A DNA stretch of 64,000 nucleotides from an uncultured Helicobacteraceae bacterium (GCA_947176375.1 CAMWQM010000005.1:1-64000); one strand, 5' to 3'. Counted from the first letter of the stretch, positions 1-12,480 are shown. The notes: generated by a model from the letters alone, not told the origin. Program-made: numbers and translations.

Positions 1-400
1 ATTTCTTGCTTCCGCTAACACTTACATCAATATCTTTAATTTTAGATTTTAGTTCTTTTGCACTTTTACCTATAATTTTAATTTTAGCTGTATTAAGTGG
101 ATATTTATAAATACTTCTAATGTTTTCTTTTGTAATTTCATTTAAAGTTGATAACTTCGTGTTTTTATCAGCATTAATTATAAAAGGTTTTACTACTCTA
201 CTTTTAAATCCTACTTTTGGAAGTCTTCTTTGTAATGGTTGTTGTCCACCTTCAAATCCTATTTTTTGACTATAACCAGTTCTTGCAGTTTGTCCTTTAC
301 CACCACGAGTAGAAGTTTTACCCATACCACTACCTTGTCCTCTTCCTACTCTTTTAATTGATTTAGTGCTATTTTTAGCTGGCTTAATTATCTCTAACAT
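1..400 (-). CDS. rplO: 50S ribosomal protein L15 (3' part cut by window edge)
   Basis: Minus-strand ATG at 398-400 ([62 protein letters not shown]...), continuing off the window; spc operon position. Confidence 0.93.
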   Translation of the reverse strand, partial: MLEIIKPAKNSTKSIKRVGRGQGSGMGKTSTRGGKGQTARTGYSQKIGFEGGQQPLQRRLPKVGFKSRVVKPFIINADKNTKLSTLNEITKENIRSIYKYPLNTAKIKIIGKSAKELKSKIKDIDVSVSGSKK

Positions 401-422
401 ATGGATTCCTTTGTTTGAATAT

Positions 423-863
423 TTAGGCTTTGATTTTACTTAAAGCATCTATTGTAGCCCTAACTACATTGTAAGGATTGCTTGAACCAAGCGACTTTGT
501 AAGAATATCTCTAATTCCGGCTAGCTCTATAACAGGTCTTGCGCTTCCACCTGCAATGACTCCTGTTCCCTCACTAGCTGGACGAAGTAAGATTCTACTT
601 GAATTATATTTATATTCAATATCGTGTGCTATAGTCGTGCCTTTGATATTGACTTGAATAATATTTTTAAAAGCATCATCAATTGCTTTTTTAATGGCAT
701 CTGGAACTTCTTTAGCCTTACCTAATCCAAATCCCACAAGCCCATTTTTATTTCCAACAACAACAAGTGCATTAAAGCGGAATCTTCTACCACCCTTTAC
801 AACTTTAGTTACTCTGCCTATATTTACTACAACTTCTTTAAATTCTTCTCTATTAATTTCCAT
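423..863 (-). CDS. rpsE: 30S ribosomal protein S5
   Basis: ORF 146 aa with S5 signature ([27 protein letters not shown]); operon order. Confidence 0.98.
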   Translation of the reverse strand: MEINREEFKEVVVNIGRVTKVVKGGRRFRFNALVVVGNKNGLVGFGLGKAKEVPDAIKKAIDDAFKNIIQVNIKGTTIAHDIEYKYNSSRILLRPASEGTGVIAGGSARPVIELAGIRDILTKSLGSSNPYNVVRATIDALSKIKA

Positions 864-876
864 AAATTACCAACCT

Positions 877-1233
877 TTATAAAACTATGCCATTTTCTCT
901 TAATGAATCTGCAAAACTAGCAACTACCCCATGATACAAATACCCATTCCTATCAAATACTACTTTTGAGATTCCAGCATCTTTTAAACTTTTTGCAAAA
1001 GTAGTGGCTATTTTTTTAACATCTTCTTTATTGTTTGATAAACCAAGTTTTTTACCATCTACATTAGCTAAAGTAAAACCTTTTGTATCATCAATAGCTT
1101 GTGCATAGAAATATTTATTTGAGCGAAAAACACTAACTCTAGGTCTAGTGCTATCACCATAAATTTTACCTCTTATTCTTGCCTTTCGCTTTAAGATAAG
1201 TTTCTTTTTTAATTTTAAAGTATTATCTAACAT
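877..1233 (-). CDS. rplR: 50S ribosomal protein L18
   Basis: ORF 118 aa, L18 sequence ([20 protein letters not shown]); operon order. Confidence 0.97.
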   Translation of the reverse strand: MLDNTLKLKKKLILKRKARIRGKIYGDSTRPRVSVFRSNKYFYAQAIDDTKGFTLANVDGKKLGLSNNKEDVKKIATTFAKSLKDAGISKVVFDRNGYLYHGVVASFADSLRENGIVL

Positions 1234-1247
1234 TTTTACCTACCTTA

Positions 1248-1787
1248 TTATTTTTTTGCAGTTTTTCCAGCTTTACGCATAATAACTTCATCGACATATT
1301 TAATACCTTTACCTTTGTATGGTTCAGGTGCTCTAAATGCTCGTATCTCAGATGCTATCTGTCCTATTTGCTGTTTATCTACACCTTTAATAGTAATAAT
1401 GTTTTTATCTAAAGTTATTTCGATTCCATCTGGAATATCATAATTTATAGGGTGAGAATATCCCAAAGATAGCTCTAAAACTTTACCTTTAACATTAGCT
1501 TTATAACCAACCCCATTAATTTCAAGCTGTTTTGTAAAACCTGAAGTTAGCCCTATTATTATATTATTTGCTAATGCCCGATAAGTTCCCCAAAATGCTT
1601 TTGACCTTAAATCATCTTCATTTTTTAATCCAAAAGATAATGTGCCATCTTTTAGCAAAATTTCAACCCTATCATAAGTCTCAAGCTCTCTTTGAATCTT
1701 AGTATTTTTAAATACTATTTTTGTGCCTTGAACAGAGACATCCAAACCTTTTGGGATATTAATTGCTTGCTTACCAATTCTTGACAT
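1248..1787 (-). CDS. rplF: 50S ribosomal protein L6
   Basis: ORF 179 aa, L6 signature ([22 protein letters not shown]). Confidence 0.98.
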   Translation of the reverse strand: MSRIGKQAINIPKGLDVSVQGTKIVFKNTKIQRELETYDRVEILLKDGTLSFGLKNEDDLRSKAFWGTYRALANNIIIGLTSGFTKQLEINGVGYKANVKGKVLELSLGYSHPINYDIPDGIEITLDKNIITIKGVDKQQIGQIASEIRAFRAPEPYKGKGIKYVDEVIMRKAGKTAKK

Positions 1788-1796
1788 AATAAACTC

Positions 1797-2192
1797 CTAC
1801 CATATACTGCATAATGCTTCGCCACCTACATTATTTTTATAGGCTTCTTCATTTGAAATCACACCTTTAGAAGTGCTTACTACTATCGTTCCATAGCCAT
1901 TTTTGAATCTTTTAAGCTCATTTCTAGCTTTATAAACTCTTCGCCCAGGCTTACTAATCCTTTTTACTTCGCTTATTAAAGAATTTCCTCTCTCATCATA
2001 GCCAAGAATAACGGTAATATCCTGCTTATTATCTTTTGAATTAATTCTAAAATCTTTAATAAACCCTTTTGCCTTAAAAACCTCTAATATCGAGACAACA
2101 ATTTTTGCATAATATAAAGTAGTATATTCTAATCGTCTCATAGAAGCATTTCGTATTCTAGTAATAGAATCTGCAATAATATCATTTACCAT
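1797..2192 (-). CDS. rpsH: 30S ribosomal protein S8
   Basis: ORF 131 aa, S8 ([17 protein letters not shown]... [11 protein letters not shown]). Confidence 0.98.
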   Translation of the reverse strand: MVNDIIADSITRIRNASMRRLEYTTLYYAKIVVSILEVFKAKGFIKDFRINSKDNKQDITVILGYDERGNSLISEVKRISKPGRRVYKARNELKRFKNGYGTIVVSTSKGVISNEEAYKNNVGGEALCSIW

Positions 2193-2205
2193 ATATATTT
2201 CTCCC

Positions 2206-2391
2206 TTACCAACTAGATTTTCTAAGACCAGGTATCAAGCCTTCGCTACCCATTTTTCTTAAACAAACTCTACATAATTTAAAGTCTCTATAAACAGAAT
2301 GTGGGCGACCACAAACTTGACATCTATTATAAGACCTTGAGCTAAATTTTGCTTTTCGTGCATTTTTTGCAATCATTGATTTTTTTGCCAT
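2206..2391 (-). CDS. rpsN: 30S ribosomal protein S14, zinc-binding short form
   Basis: ORF 61 aa with CxxC...CxxC ([20 protein letters not shown]). Confidence 0.97.
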   Translation of the reverse strand: MAKKSMIAKNARKAKFSSRSYNRCQVCGRPHSVYRDFKLCRVCLRKMGSEGLIPGLRKSSW

Positions 2392-2937
2392 TTATCTTCC
2401 TTTCGCAAAAGGCATACCAAGAAATTCTAATAACTTGAATGCTTCTTTATCATTGTTTGTAGATGTAACTATTGTAATGTTCATACCATGTGTTACCATA
2501 ATATCATCATAAACAACTTCTGGAAATACTAGTTGCTCTTTTAGTCCAAAGTTATAATTTCCATTTCCATCAAAGCCGTTTCTTGGGATACCTCTAAAAT
2601 CTTTTACTCGTGGAAGCGAAATTACAATTAGCTTTTCTAAAAAGTTATACATTCTTTTGCCACGAAGAGTTACTTTAACACCCATAGGCATTCCCTCTCT
2701 CATTTTAAAACCTGCTACTGACTTTTTAGCATGAGTGATAATAGCCTTTTGTCCAGCAAGTAGTGAAATAGTATCTGCAATATTTTGCATAATCTTTGCT
2801 TCTTTAGCATATTCACCAGCCCCAACACTTATTACTATTTTTTCTAATCTAGGAATAAGCATAGGATTCTTAATATCAAATTCCTTTGATAACTTATCTT
2901 TAACTTCATTTGCATAAAGCTCTCTTAATTGATACAT
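2392..2937 (-). CDS. rplE: 50S ribosomal protein L5
   Basis: ORF 181 aa, L5 ([14 protein letters not shown]... [19 protein letters not shown]). Confidence 0.98.
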   Translation of the reverse strand: MYQLRELYANEVKDKLSKEFDIKNPMLIPRLEKIVISVGAGEYAKEAKIMQNIADTISLLAGQKAIITHAKKSVAGFKMREGMPMGVKVTLRGKRMYNFLEKLIVISLPRVKDFRGIPRNGFDGNGNYNFGLKEQLVFPEVVYDDIMVTHGMNITIVTSTNNDKEAFKLLEFLGMPFAKGR

Positions 2938-2949
2938 TGCTTCCTTCCT

Positions 2950-3174
2950 TTATATCTTTTTAACATTTGAGATATGGATTGGCTTTTCTTTATTAACAAA
3001 CCCACCCTTTGGATTGTCATCTGTAGGCTTAATTGCCTTTTTAACCACATTACAACCCTCAATAATAACTTTAGATTCCTTTGGCAATACTTTCAATACT
3101 TTGCCCTCTTTACCTTTATCATCACCTGTAATGATTTTTACTATATCATCTTTTTTAATCTTCAATTTAATCAT
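2950..3174 (-). CDS. rplX: 50S ribosomal protein L24
   Basis: KOW-type L24 ([26 protein letters not shown]); start trimmed from the ORF track. Confidence 0.96.
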   Translation of the reverse strand: MIKLKIKKDDIVKIITGDDKGKEGKVLKVLPKESKVIIEGCNVVKKAIKPTDDNPKGGFVNKEKPIHISNVKKI

Positions 3175-3175
3175 T

Positions 3176-3544
3176 TTATAAAACCTCCGGGGCAAGTGAA
3201 ACTATTTTCATAAAGTTGGCATATCTAACTTCTCTACCAACTGGTCCAAAGATTCTAGTGCCAATAGGTTCTTTTTTTGCATCTAGCACAACAGCAGCAT
3301 TATCATCAAAGCGAACTGATGAACCATTCTCTCTGTGAATCTCTTTTTTTGTTCTAACAATTACTGCTTTTACAACATCACCTTTCTTTACTTTACCATT
3401 TGGTATAGCTTTTTTCACAGATGCTACAACCACATCACCAACACTTGCATATCTTCTATGACTACCACCTAGAATCTTGATACACATTAATTCTTTTGCA
3501 CCGCTATTATCCGCTACATTCATTCTTGTAAAACTCTGTATCAT
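3176..3544 (-). CDS. rplN: 50S ribosomal protein L14
   Basis: [27 protein letters not shown]. Confidence 0.98.
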   Translation of the reverse strand: MIQSFTRMNVADNSGAKELMCIKILGGSHRRYASVGDVVVASVKKAIPNGKVKKGDVVKAVIVRTKKEIHRENGSSVRFDDNAAVVLDAKKEPIGTRIFGPVGREVRYANFMKIVSLAPEVL

Positions 3545-3807
3545 CACTCAACTCCTGTGCTTATTGTCTTATTCAATGTAAAAGATTTATTTTTTGATAT
3601 AGGTTTACACTCTATCGCTTCTATTACATCACCAATTTTGCAAGAGTTATTTTCATCATGAATAATATATTTTTTAAATCTTTTAACAATCTTTCTATAT
3701 TTTGGATGAACAACTTTTCGCTCAACTAAAATACTAATACTTTTATTGCCACTTTTTTTAACAACCTTGCCCTGAATAATTCTCTTAAACTTTTGTTGCT
3801 CACTCAT
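3544..3807 (-). CDS. rpsQ: 30S ribosomal protein S17
   Basis: ORF 87 aa, S17 ([31 protein letters not shown]). Confidence 0.97.
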   Translation of the reverse strand: MSEQQKFKRIIQGKVVKKSGNKSISILVERKVVHPKYRKIVKRFKKYIIHDENNSCKIGDVIEAIECKPISKNKSFTLNKTISTGVE

Positions 3808-3809
3808 TT

Positions 3810-4028
3810 TTAACCTCTTTTAGCGGATATTGCTGTATTAATTCTTGCTATTTCTTTTCTAACAGCAGAAATCTTACTATAATCTGTAAGCTGCATAGTT
3901 TTTAACTGGAGTTTTAGCTCAAAAAGCTCCAACTTCTTGTCTTTCAACATTGTCTGTAACTCTTTTATATCTTTATCTTTGATGTTACTAAATTTTATCA
4001 TATCAGTAGATTTCATCTTCACTCTCAC
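3810..4028 (-). CDS. rpmC: 50S ribosomal protein L29
   Basis: Short ORF between rplP and rpsQ with L29 pattern ([32 protein letters not shown]...RKEIARINT). Confidence 0.93.
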   Translation of the reverse strand: MRVKMKSTDMIKFSNIKDKDIKELQTMLKDKKLELFELKLQLKTMQLTDYSKISAVRKEIARINTAISAKRG

Positions 4029-4428
4029 TTGTTATAATTTTTGTTTTAAATGGGAGCTTACTTTGACCTAGAGCTAATGCTTCTCTAGCCAAAGATTCCT
4101 CAACACCAACCATTTCATAAATAATTCTTCCAGGCTTTATATTCATAACCCATTTATCAACCGCACCTTTACCTTTACCCATTCTTGTTTCTAATGGTTT
4201 TGCAGTGATTGGTTTATCTGGGAAAACTCGGATCCAAATCTTACCCATTCTTTTAGTATGCCTAGTCATAGCAATCCTAGCAGCCTCAATTTGTCTTGAA
4301 TCTATTCTTCCAGATTCCACTGCTTTAATCGCAATATTTCCAAAAGAAAGGGCATTACCTCTAGCAGCCTTGCCTCTGTTTCTACCTTTCATTTGCTTTC
4401 TATATTTAGTTTTCTTTGGCATTAACAT
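4003..4428 (-). CDS. rplP: 50S ribosomal protein L16
   Basis: [23 protein letters not shown]...; L16 signature. Confidence 0.98.
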   Translation of the reverse strand: MLMPKKTKYRKQMKGRNRGKAARGNALSFGNIAIKAVESGRIDSRQIEAARIAMTRHTKRMGKIWIRVFPDKPITAKPLETRMGKGKGAVDKWVMNIKPGRIIYEMVGVEESLAREALALGQSKLPFKTKIITSESEDEIY

Positions 4429-4431
4429 AAT

Positions 4432-5136
4432 TTATTGCCTCCCTCTTTTTTTAGTGCCTTTAGTTTCAGCTCTATTTTCAGTATCTTTTTTATCAGCTTG
4501 TATGCCTTTTTGCAATACCTCACCCTTAAATATCCAAACCTTAACTCCAATGATTCCAAAAGTAGTAATCGCCTCAGCAAAGCCATAGTCAATCTTTGCT
4601 CTTAATGTATGGAGAGGCACTCTACCCTCCATATACCACTCTGTCCTTGCCATTTCTGCTCCAGCAAGTCTACCAGAAACCTTTACTTTAATACCTTTTG
4701 CACCAGCTTTCATTGCAGTTTGCATAACTTTTTTCATAGCTCTTCTAAATGCCACTCTTCGCTCTAATTGCATAGCAACATTTTCTGCAGCTAATTGTGC
4801 ATTTGATTGAGGTCGTTTTACCTCTTTAATATTGACTGCTATATCTTTTTGTACTAATTTCTTTAAAGATTCTTTAATTTTCTCAATATCAGCACCTTTT
4901 TTGCCTATAATAAGACCAGGACGAGCTGCCACAACTGTTATTTTAATCTTTTTTGTAGTTCGCTCAATTATAGTCTCACTAATTCCAGCATAATAAAGCT
5001 CTTTTTTGATAAATTTTCGAATCTTATAGTCTTCACCTACATTAAAAGCAGTAACCTTTTGTGATGGAAACCATCTTGATGTCCAATTTTTATTAATTCC
5101 TAATCTAAGACCTATCGGATTTACTTTCTGACCCAT
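4432..5136 (-). CDS. rpsC: 30S ribosomal protein S3
   Basis: [25 protein letters not shown] domain [14 protein letters not shown]. Confidence 0.98.
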   Translation of the reverse strand: MGQKVNPIGLRLGINKNWTSRWFPSQKVTAFNVGEDYKIRKFIKKELYYAGISETIIERTTKKIKITVVAARPGLIIGKKGADIEKIKESLKKLVQKDIAVNIKEVKRPQSNAQLAAENVAMQLERRVAFRRAMKKVMQTAMKAGAKGIKVKVSGRLAGAEMARTEWYMEGRVPLHTLRAKIDYGFAEAITTFGIIGVKVWIFKGEVLQKGIQADKKDTENRAETKGTKKRGRQ

Positions 5137-5489
5137 TACTTATCCTTATTTTTTGAAGATTTTTTTGTAGTTTTATTTTCTTCAATTTCTACAAAAATAT
5201 GTGAAGTAGGCTTTCGTATAGGAGCACCTCTACCTCTAGCCTTTGGTGTCATTCTTCTTAAGACTGGTCCTGCATCAACTCTACAAGATTTAACAAAAAC
5301 GTTCTCTGCATCATAGCTTCCATTTGCAATAGCCGAAGCGATAACTTTATAAATAACTTTTGCAGCCTTATTTGGTGTAAATTCCAAAGTAGCTAGTGCT
5401 AATTCTGCATTCATTCCTTGAATCTCTCTTGCAATAAGCCTCGCTTTCGTAGGAGAAAGCCTAATGTATCTTAATAATGCTTTACTCAT
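5136..5489 (-). CDS. rplV: 50S ribosomal protein L22
   Basis: [26 protein letters not shown]; operon order. Confidence 0.98.
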   Translation of the reverse strand: MSKALLRYIRLSPTKARLIAREIQGMNAELALATLEFTPNKAAKVIYKVIASAIANGSYDAENVFVKSCRVDAGPVLRRMTPKARGRGAPIRKPTSHIFVEIEENKTTKKSSKNKDK

Positions 5490-5500
5490 ATCTTAAACCC

Positions 5501-5782
5501 TTATTTACCTATTTTCTTTTGGACTGTGCCTTTATGACCCTTAAATGTCCTTGTAGCAACAAATTCACCTAGCTTATAGCCAACATGACTTTCAGTTATA
5601 TAAACTGGTACAAAAGCTCTGCCATTATGTACATTAAATGTTAAGCCTATCATTTCTGGTATAATTGTGCTTCTTCTTGACCATGTCTTTATAGGCTTAT
5701 TATCTTTGCTATCTTTTGCTTTATTTACCTTTTTAACCAAATAATCATCAGTAAAAGGACCTTTTTTAATTGACCTTGCCAT
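5501..5782 (-). CDS. rpsS: 30S ribosomal protein S19
   Basis: [19 protein letters not shown]. Confidence 0.98.
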   Translation of the reverse strand: MARSIKKGPFTDDYLVKKVNKAKDSKDNKPIKTWSRRSTIIPEMIGLTFNVHNGRAFVPVYITESHVGYKLGEFVATRTFKGHKGTVQKKIGK

Positions 5783-5791
5783 TATCTATCC

Positions 5792-6619
5792 TTATTTTTT
5801 CTTTCTTGATATAATTAATCTATCACTAGCTTTTTTACGTCTAGTTTTATAACCTTTAGCTGGTATTCCCCATGGTGATACAGGATGTCCACTAGAGCCT
5901 GTTTTACCTTCACCTCCACCATGTGGGTGGTCAATTGGATTCATAGCTGAACCTCTCGTTTGTGGGCGAATTCCTAAATGTCTAGCTCTACCTGCTTTTC
6001 CTAAAGATATATTCATATAATCTTCATTTCCTACACTTCCTATTGTAGCTCTGCATTCTTCTAATATATATCTCATCTCTCCGCTTGGCATTTTAATGAT
6101 CGCATATTTGCCTTCTCGTCCCATTAGTTGAGCACTTGCTCCTGCACTTCTAACTAATTGTCCGCCCGCTTTAGGGTGAAGCTCAATATTATGAATAATT
6201 GTTCCTACAGGGATAGCCTTTAGCTTCATAGAATAACCCACTTTTACATCTATTCCCTCATCAGCAGATAGAATCTTATCACCTACTTTTAATCCACTTG
6301 GTTGTAAAATATATCTCTTTTCACCATCTATATAGTTTATTAAAGCGATCCTACAATTTCTAAATGGATCATATTCTATTGCCTTTACAACGCCTTCGAT
6401 ATTTAATTTGTTGCGTTTAAAATCAATAATTCTATAAAGCTTTTTAGCCCCACCTTCTTTATGGCGAGAAGTAATGCGCCCATTATTATTTCTACCTGCA
6501 CTTACTTTCAGTCTAACTAAAAGAGACTTTACACTTGCTTTAGCTGTAATATCCTTAGAACTCAATCCTGTCATAAAACGCCTACTTGGCGTAGTTGGTT
6601 TATAAGTTTTAATAGCCAT
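5792..6619 (-). CDS. rplB: 50S ribosomal protein L2
   Basis: L2 with [29 protein letters not shown]. Confidence 0.99.
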   Translation of the reverse strand: MAIKTYKPTTPSRRFMTGLSSKDITAKASVKSLLVRLKVSAGRNNNGRITSRHKEGGAKKLYRIIDFKRNKLNIEGVVKAIEYDPFRNCRIALINYIDGEKRYILQPSGLKVGDKILSADEGIDVKVGYSMKLKAIPVGTIIHNIELHPKAGGQLVRSAGASAQLMGREGKYAIIKMPSGEMRYILEECRATIGSVGNEDYMNISLGKAGRARHLGIRPQTRGSAMNPIDHPHGGGEGKTGSSGHPVSPWGIPAKGYKTRRKKASDRLIISRKKK

Positions 6620-6628
6620 ACTTTCCCC

Positions 6629-6910
6629 TTACACTTTTAGAGATTCTATTTTTGCACCTTCTGGCACTTTTACATAGAATTTCTTAAAATTATTTCTATT
6701 TCCATTTATTCCTCTAAATCTCTTAGTTTTACCCTGTTGATTAAGAGAATTGATCCTAAGTGGAAGAAATCCAAAATAATCACTAAAGATTCTTTTTAAT
6801 TGATTTTTAGTTACTTTTGGAGATGTTTGTATAACTATAATTCCACTTTCTTGCTGACTAATAGATTTTTCTGTATACATTATAGATTTTATATCAGTTA
6901 TGTCTGCCAT
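6629..6910 (-). CDS. rplW: 50S ribosomal protein L23
   Basis: Between rplB and rplD; L23-like ([31 protein letters not shown]). Confidence 0.95.
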   Translation of the reverse strand: MADITDIKSIMYTEKSISQQESGIIVIQTSPKVTKNQLKRIFSDYFGFLPLRINSLNQQGKTKRFRGINGNRNNFKKFYVKVPEGAKIESLKV

Positions 6911-7527
6911 TATTTACCACCTTTAATAAGCTCTTCAAATGCTTCTTTTTCTATTACTACAGACCTAAAAGTAGCAACCAAATAAGCATTAATCTCATCA
7001 ATATCAATTAAATAACAATGTTTTAAATTCCTAAATGCTAAAAAAGTGCTATCTGTATTTGATTTTGTTACAAAAAGAGTACTTCGCTCATTTAGATTCT
7101 TAAACATAGCATGAGCCTCTTTTGTCTTACCACTTTCTATATTTATAGAATCTACAATATAAAGTTTATTTAAAGATGCTTTTTGCTCTAGTGCGTATTC
7201 TAGGGCTAATCTCTTTTGCTTTTTATTAATTTTTAAATTATAATTTCTATTATTTTGTGGTCCGTGAGCCACACCACCACCTACAAACACAGGCGAAGTT
7301 ATACTTCCTGCTCTTGCCCTTCCACCACCTTTTTGACTCCAAGGCTTTTTGCCTCCACCGCTAACTTCGCCCCTATTTTTAGCCTTTGCAGTATTACTTC
7401 TAAGAGAAGCTAAATAGGATTTTACATATAGATATAAATTATGCTCTTTAATTTCTGCATACTTATTTGGAAGCTCAATATCTGACACCTGTTTTAATGC
7501 TTTATCTAATACTATTGCCTTACTCAT
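6910..7527 (-). CDS. rplD: 50S ribosomal protein L4
   Basis: L4 ([30 protein letters not shown]). Confidence 0.98.
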   Translation of the reverse strand: MSKAIVLDKALKQVSDIELPNKYAEIKEHNLYLYVKSYLASLRSNTAKAKNRGEVSGGGKKPWSQKGGGRARAGSITSPVFVGGGVAHGPQNNRNYNLKINKKQKRLALEYALEQKASLNKLYIVDSINIESGKTKEAHAMFKNLNERSTLFVTKSNTDSTFLAFRNLKHCYLIDIDEINAYLVATFRSVVIEKEAFEELIKGGK

Positions 7528-8102
7528 TTCACAACCTTTATTCGTCCATATGCACCATTATAACCTGGCACTGAACCTTTTAAAACTAGAATTGAATTAT
7601 CTTTATCAAAAGAAAGGATATCATTTCTTGTAGTTACCAATTCATTACCATAATGCCCAGACATCTTTTTACCTTTTTGAACACGACCTGGCCACTCTCT
7701 ATTACCGATAGAACCTGGTGCTCTGTGGAATCTAGAACCATGTGCAGCTGGACCACCTTGAAAATTCCATCTTTTAATTACACCGCTAAAGCCTCTACCC
7801 TTAGTCTTTAGAGAAACTTTTACCTCTTTTGCATTTTCTAAAACGCTTAAATCAAGATTCCCAGCTTCTTTATTATTTACAAGTAATGTAGAAAACTTAT
7901 TAAATTCTTTGGTGATATTATATTTCTTTTGCTGTCCTAAAATAGGCTTATTTACAAATTTTCCTTGTTTGTATGCAACAATAGCCTTGCCATTATCTAG
8001 CAATTCACATACTTTAGTATCAACGATTTTAAGCAATGTTACAGCCACACTACTTGTGCTAATCGTCCTACTCATACCGATTTTTTCTACTACAAATTCC
8101 AT
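7524..8102 (-). CDS. rplC: 50S ribosomal protein L3
   Basis: L3 ([51 protein letters not shown]). Confidence 0.98.
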   Translation of the reverse strand: MEFVVEKIGMSRTISTSSVAVTLLKIVDTKVCELLDNGKAIVAYKQGKFVNKPILGQQKKYNITKEFNKFSTLLVNNKEAGNLDLSVLENAKEVKVSLKTKGRGFSGVIKRWNFQGGPAAHGSRFHRAPGSIGNREWPGRVQKGKKMSGHYGNELVTTRNDILSFDKDNSILVLKGSVPGYNGAYGRIKVVK

Positions 8103-8112
8103 TATTTTTTCC

Positions 8113-8421
8113 TTAGTTTATAAATGTAACTTCCACTTCCACTTCAGGTGCCAAATCAAGCCCCATTAGGCTATCAACCGTCTCTGGAGTTGCAGACATA
8201 ATGTCTATTATCCTACTATGAATCCTCATTTCAAACTGCTCTCTTGAATCCTTATTAATATGAGGAGACCTAAGAAGCGTATATTTTCTCTTTCTAGTAG
8301 GTAATGGGATAGGACCTATAATCTCTGAACCCGTTCTCTTTGCAGTCTCAACGATAGATGAAACTGACCTATCTAGCACTCTGTGGTCATAAGCCTTTAG
8401 TTTAAGTCGCATTTTTTCCAT
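8113..8421 (-). CDS. rpsJ: 30S ribosomal protein S10
   Basis: [39 protein letters not shown]; first gene of S10 operon. Confidence 0.98.
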   Translation of the reverse strand: MEKMRLKLKAYDHRVLDRSVSSIVETAKRTGSEIIGPIPLPTRKRKYTLLRSPHINKDSREQFEMRIHSRIIDIMSATPETVDSLMGLDLAPEVEVEVTFIN

Positions 8422-8918
8422 ATCTTTTTATCCTCTAAATAGAACGCTAATCAAAATTTCTTTAAAAATTTGATTGGTTTTTAAAATTTAAAGCTGCAAT
8501 TCTATAATAAAATAAATAGTTTAGTCAATATTTTTCCATAAAATTGGTAAAAATTAGATTTTTTATTTCCTTATTTAAAGGATAATATTGATTTTTGGAA
8601 TTTAAATTTTTAGAATATACTTAGATGCAATTAAATTATATAAAACTTTGATAGTATTGCTGTATTAATTTGTTACGAATTAATAAAATAAGCTATGCCA
8701 ACCTGATATTTAAGCCATTGTAAATCTTAAAGCTAAAACTTTAAATAAACAAAAATATTGCAATATTAATAATTATTTTGGCTAGAATTTTTAAAAAATG
8801 TTTTATTTAAATATTAAATTGTTGGAATCTAATTTTAGATTTTTAACTAATATTAAAAATTTAATAAAATCTAATTGATGCGTGCCTACTATGAATTTAG
8901 CTATTTAGAAAATTAGAT

Positions 8919-9800
8919 TCATATATTTAATTTAGCTTTAGAAACTATGTTAAATTTAGTTTCATTGTAGTTAAAAATAAGTCTATTTGAATGCAACATT
9001 AACCTGCTAGCTCCAAAAAGCTTTTCTCTCTCATCTTCCTTAATCTTGCCATCCAAAAAATCTCTTGCTAAATTATCATCTATTCCATAGAGACATTCAC
9101 CTAGGATACTATGTCCAATATGAGATAGATGAAGCCGTATTTGATGTGTGCGTCCTGTAAGTGGAATGGCTTTTATTAAAGAAATATTTTTCTTGCTATC
9201 GTAAAAAATTAGTTTTATTGTGGTTATTGAATACTTACCATTTGTAGAGATTTTTGAGCGAATTCCTAAATCCTTCCTTTTATCTTGCTCTTTTATTTTG
9301 GATTCTATTTTGCAGTCTTTAATTTTTCCAAACACATAGGCTAGATATTCCTTTTGAATCTCTTTGTTTTCAAACATAGTTTTTAGCTTTATTTCACTTT
9401 GCTTATGCTTAGAGGCAAGTACAATCCCGCTAGTCTCGCTATCAAGACGATTTACTATATTTGCACTATTTCCTAGCTCAAATCTCACACTATCAAGCAA
9501 ACTTATATGTTGAAATCTGCCTTTTGGGTGAGTTAGAAGTTTTGGAGGTTTATCAAAAATAGCAAAATCCTTTGTTTGAAAGAGCGGCTTAAGCCCCAAA
9601 TCCTGCGGGACAAACCTAGATATGCTAACTTCACCCTCTAACTTACCAGCCTTATTTGAAAAAATCTCATTATTAAGCTCAACTCTTCTTTTATCAATCA
9701 TTTTTTGAGCAGTTTTTAAATCAATATTTAGTGTATTTTGTAGAAATAAGATAGCCTTTATACTTTCTTTTAAATAAAATTTTTCTTTGATAAAAGGCAT
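8919..9800 (-). CDS. RluA-family pseudouridine synthase
   Basis: NRLDSETSGIVLASKHKQSE and GRTHQIRLHLSHIGHSILGECLYG motifs. Confidence 0.92.
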   Translation of the reverse strand: MPFIKEKFYLKESIKAILFLQNTLNIDLKTAQKMIDKRRVELNNEIFSNKAGKLEGEVSISRFVPQDLGLKPLFQTKDFAIFDKPPKLLTHPKGRFQHISLLDSVRFELGNSANIVNRLDSETSGIVLASKHKQSEIKLKTMFENKEIQKEYLAYVFGKIKDCKIESKIKEQDKRKDLGIRSKISTNGKYSITTIKLIFYDSKKNISLIKAIPLTGRTHQIRLHLSHIGHSILGECLYGIDDNLARDFLDGKIKEDEREKLFGASRLMLHSNRLIFNYNETKFNIVSKAKLNI

Positions 9801-10429
9801 TATTTTAAAAGGAGTCTCATTAATTCTAGGGCTCTAAATCTATGTGAGATTGAATCTTTTTGCTTTTGTGATAGGCTTGCTAGCGTCTTTTCAAAACCTT
9901 TTGGAATAAAAATAGGATCATAGCCAAAGCCATTTTCTCCACTAATTTTTGTTACTACCTCTCCGCTTAAAAACCCGTGTGTGCTTAAAAATCTATCATT
10001 TTTATAGACCGCTACGCAAGAGATAAAAATAGCGGGAGATGATTTTAAATTTTTAGATTCTAGCTCACTAATTACTCTTTGCAAGTTCTCGCTATCTTTG
10101 CAATCTTCTAATATCAGGATCGACTCTTTATCGCTAAAATCTTTTATTTTTGCATATCTAGCAGAATAGATTCCAGGCTTATTATCTAGTTTTTCAATGC
10201 AAATTCCACTATCTTCAGCCATTAGAATATAATTTTTTAACATATTAGAATCTAGCTCATTTTTTAGAGATTCAACTTTTAAAAGTGCATTTTCTTTAAA
10301 ATTATTTCCATTTTCAAAGACGTCAAAGGGTTCTATAAAATCAGTATATAGCCTAATTTTATAATTGCTAAAAATATTTTCTATTTCATTTGCCTTGTGT
10401 TTGTTTGAACTAAATAAAATAATCTCCAT
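9800..10429 (-). CDS. rdgB: RdgB/HAM1 non-canonical purine NTP pyrophosphatase
   Basis: SSNKHKANEIENIF; AEDSGICIEKLDNKPGIYSARYA; GENGFGYDPIFIPKGF. Confidence 0.93.
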   Translation of the reverse strand: MEIILFSSNKHKANEIENIFSNYKIRLYTDFIEPFDVFENGNNFKENALLKVESLKNELDSNMLKNYILMAEDSGICIEKLDNKPGIYSARYAKIKDFSDKESILILEDCKDSENLQRVISELESKNLKSSPAIFISCVAVYKNDRFLSTHGFLSGEVVTKISGENGFGYDPIFIPKGFEKTLASLSQKQKDSISHRFRALELMRLLLK

Positions 10430-10528
10430 TTTCTGCCTTTTTAGTCAAAAATTTTGTAGAATTATGCAAATTTTTTACAAAATAAATTATTAAATCATTA
10501 TCACTTCAAATTATTTAAAAGGTAAATT

Positions 10529-11857
10529 ATGTTTAAGATTATAGGCTCTCTCTCACTTATTGCTGGATTTAGATTCTTTGGATTATTTGTAGTTATGCCA
10601 ACTCTTGGGCTCTATGCTTTAAGCCTTGGGACAACTAATACTGCTCTTATTGGCTTTGCAATAAGCTCTTATGCAATCAGTCAAATCATTTTTCAGATTC
10701 CATTTGGGGTGCTAGGCGATAAATATTCTAAACGAAATATCATCGCACTAGGGCTGGTTATCTTTGCTATCGGCTCACTAATTTGTGCTTTTGCAAATAG
10801 CATAGAGATGGTAATCCTAGGGAGAATTGTGCAAGGAGCTGGGGCGATTGGTAGCGTAGTTAGTGCTAAAATTACAGATTTAATCAAAGAAGAAAAAAGA
10901 GGCTCCGCTATGGCTTTTATGGGGATTAGCATTTTTATTAGCTTCATTTTGGCTATGCTTATTGGTCCTAGTTTTGGCATTAGATTTGGACTAGATAAGC
11001 TATTTTTATTAACTGCAATTCTCTCGCTCCTAACAATTATCCCACTATATGTGTTAGTTCCAAAAGCTCCACATTTAGAATACACGATAAATAGGGATAA
11101 AAAAAACTACATTAAGGTTTTAAAAAATAAAAATATTATGCTATTAAATATTAGTGTTTTACTTCAAAAGTTCCTTATGACTTTCGCTTTTAGCATTATT
11201 CCTATCATTTTAGTGCATCATTTGGGGCTAGACAAGAATGAAATTTGGAAAGTTTTTGCTATATCTGCTTTGTTTGGCATTATTGCTTTGGCACCTAGTA
11301 TGATAATCGCAGAAAAATTCAAACGTCCAAAAGGTGTCCTGCTCTTTGCAATCGCACTTTTTGCTATCGCTTATTTGCTAATAGGTTTTGGGGATTCTAA
11401 GCAAATGCTAATTTTGTATTCTATTGGTGTAGTGATGTTTTTCTGTGCATTTTGTATGCATGAGCCGATACTTCAAAATCTGGCTTCAAAATACCCAAAA
11501 ATGCAAGAAAAAAGTCTCTCACTTGGAATCTTCACTACATTTGGTTATATTGGCTCGTTTTTTGGTGGAGTGATAGGAGGAATCTTGTTAAAAAAAGCAT
11601 ATTTTTTAGATGTATCTGTGATAATTGCCGTAGTTATGGTGTTATGGTTTATCTTGTTATTATTTTTAGAAAATCCAAAATTTACAGAAAATTTATATAT
11701 AAAGCTAAATTCTAACATTAATGTAAAACAAATCAATGCAATAAGTGGGGTAATTGAAAGCTATGTAAATAAAAGTGAAAATCTACTTGTAATAAAATTT
11801 AATAATAAAGAAATTTCTAAAGAAGATTTAGAAAAACAAATTAAGCAAATTGTCTAA
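10529..11857 (+). CDS. MFS transporter
   Basis: 12-TM-like; loop motif GDKYSKRNIIALGL, GRIVQGAGAIGSV. Confidence 0.88.
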   Translation: MFKIIGSLSLIAGFRFFGLFVVMPTLGLYALSLGTTNTALIGFAISSYAISQIIFQIPFGVLGDKYSKRNIIALGLVIFAIGSLICAFANSIEMVILGRIVQGAGAIGSVVSAKITDLIKEEKRGSAMAFMGISIFISFILAMLIGPSFGIRFGLDKLFLLTAILSLLTIIPLYVLVPKAPHLEYTINRDKKNYIKVLKNKNIMLLNISVLLQKFLMTFAFSIIPIILVHHLGLDKNEIWKVFAISALFGIIALAPSMIIAEKFKRPKGVLLFAIALFAIAYLLIGFGDSKQMLILYSIGVVMFFCAFCMHEPILQNLASKYPKMQEKSLSLGIFTTFGYIGSFFGGVIGGILLKKAYFLDVSVIIAVVMVLWFILLLFLENPKFTENLYIKLNSNINVKQINAISGVIESYVNKSENLLVIKFNNKEISKEDLEKQIKQIV

Positions 11858-12066
11858 AAGTCTCATAAGTTGCACGAAAAACGCATTTGTATTAACCACA
11901 TTGCTTTTAAAACTAATTCTTGATAGAACATGCTTTATTTTGCAAATTTTTGGATTTTTTAGAATCTATATAGATTACATAATTTGTAAAAATGGCAATA
12001 AACTTAAAAATTTATAGCCAGAACCTATAAACTATAAATTTTATAAATTAAAATAAAAGGAGAAAA

Positions 12067-12480
12067 ATGCGAAAACCAACCTTAAGCACAAATCTTGCGT
12101 GGGTTTTAGTGCTGTGTGGTGGGATCGTTGAGTGCTTTTGGGTAAGTGGGTTAAAATATGCAAATAGTCCATTTTTTTATGCACTAACGGCACTTGGCAT
12201 TAGCTTTTCATTTATCGCAATGATTATTGCTTGTAAAAAAATTGAGGTTAGTGTGGCATATGCCGTGTTTGTAGGAATTGGCACAGCGGGTGTGGTGATA
12301 AGTGAGATAGTAGTATTTAATGAGCCTTTTTCACTAGTAAAAATCTCTCTTATCGCTTTGCTTCTTGCTAGTGTGATTGGGTTGAAACTGACATCTAAAG
12401 AAAAAGAAGAGCTAATAGTTGTAGCTGAAGTCACGCAGGATTTAGGAATAGATAAAATATTAGAACTAGATAAAAACTAG
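12067..12480 (+). CDS. SMR-family transporter, SugE/Gdx-like, with about 30 aa hydrophilic C-terminal tail
   Basis: Four TM segments; GGIVECFWVSGLKYA and VSVAYAVFVGIGTAG; SMR pattern. Confidence 0.88.
   Translation: MRKPTLSTNLAWVLVLCGGIVECFWVSGLKYANSPFFYALTALGISFSFIAMIIACKKIEVSVAYAVFVGIGTAGVVISEIVVFNEPFSLVKISLIALLLASVIGLKLTSKEKEELIVVAEVTQDLGIDKILELDKN

Noticed and set aside
694-882. ORFs antisense to ribosomal genes (694-882, 2735-2917, 2974-3213, 4205-4588, 6800-6985, 7909-8169)
   Set aside because: Fully overlap strongly supported ribosomal protein genes on the opposite strand and have no recognisable protein features.
8440-8918. Possible small RNA gene in the gap upstream of rpsJ
   Set aside because: Very AT-rich, no convincing stem structure or match to known RNAs; probably promoter/UTR.
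10693-11085. Antisense ORFs inside the MFS, SMR and tonB genes (10693-11085, 11545-11736, 12177-12434, 12837-13025, 13783-14013, 13898-14098)
   Set aside because: Shadow ORFs of well-supported genes.
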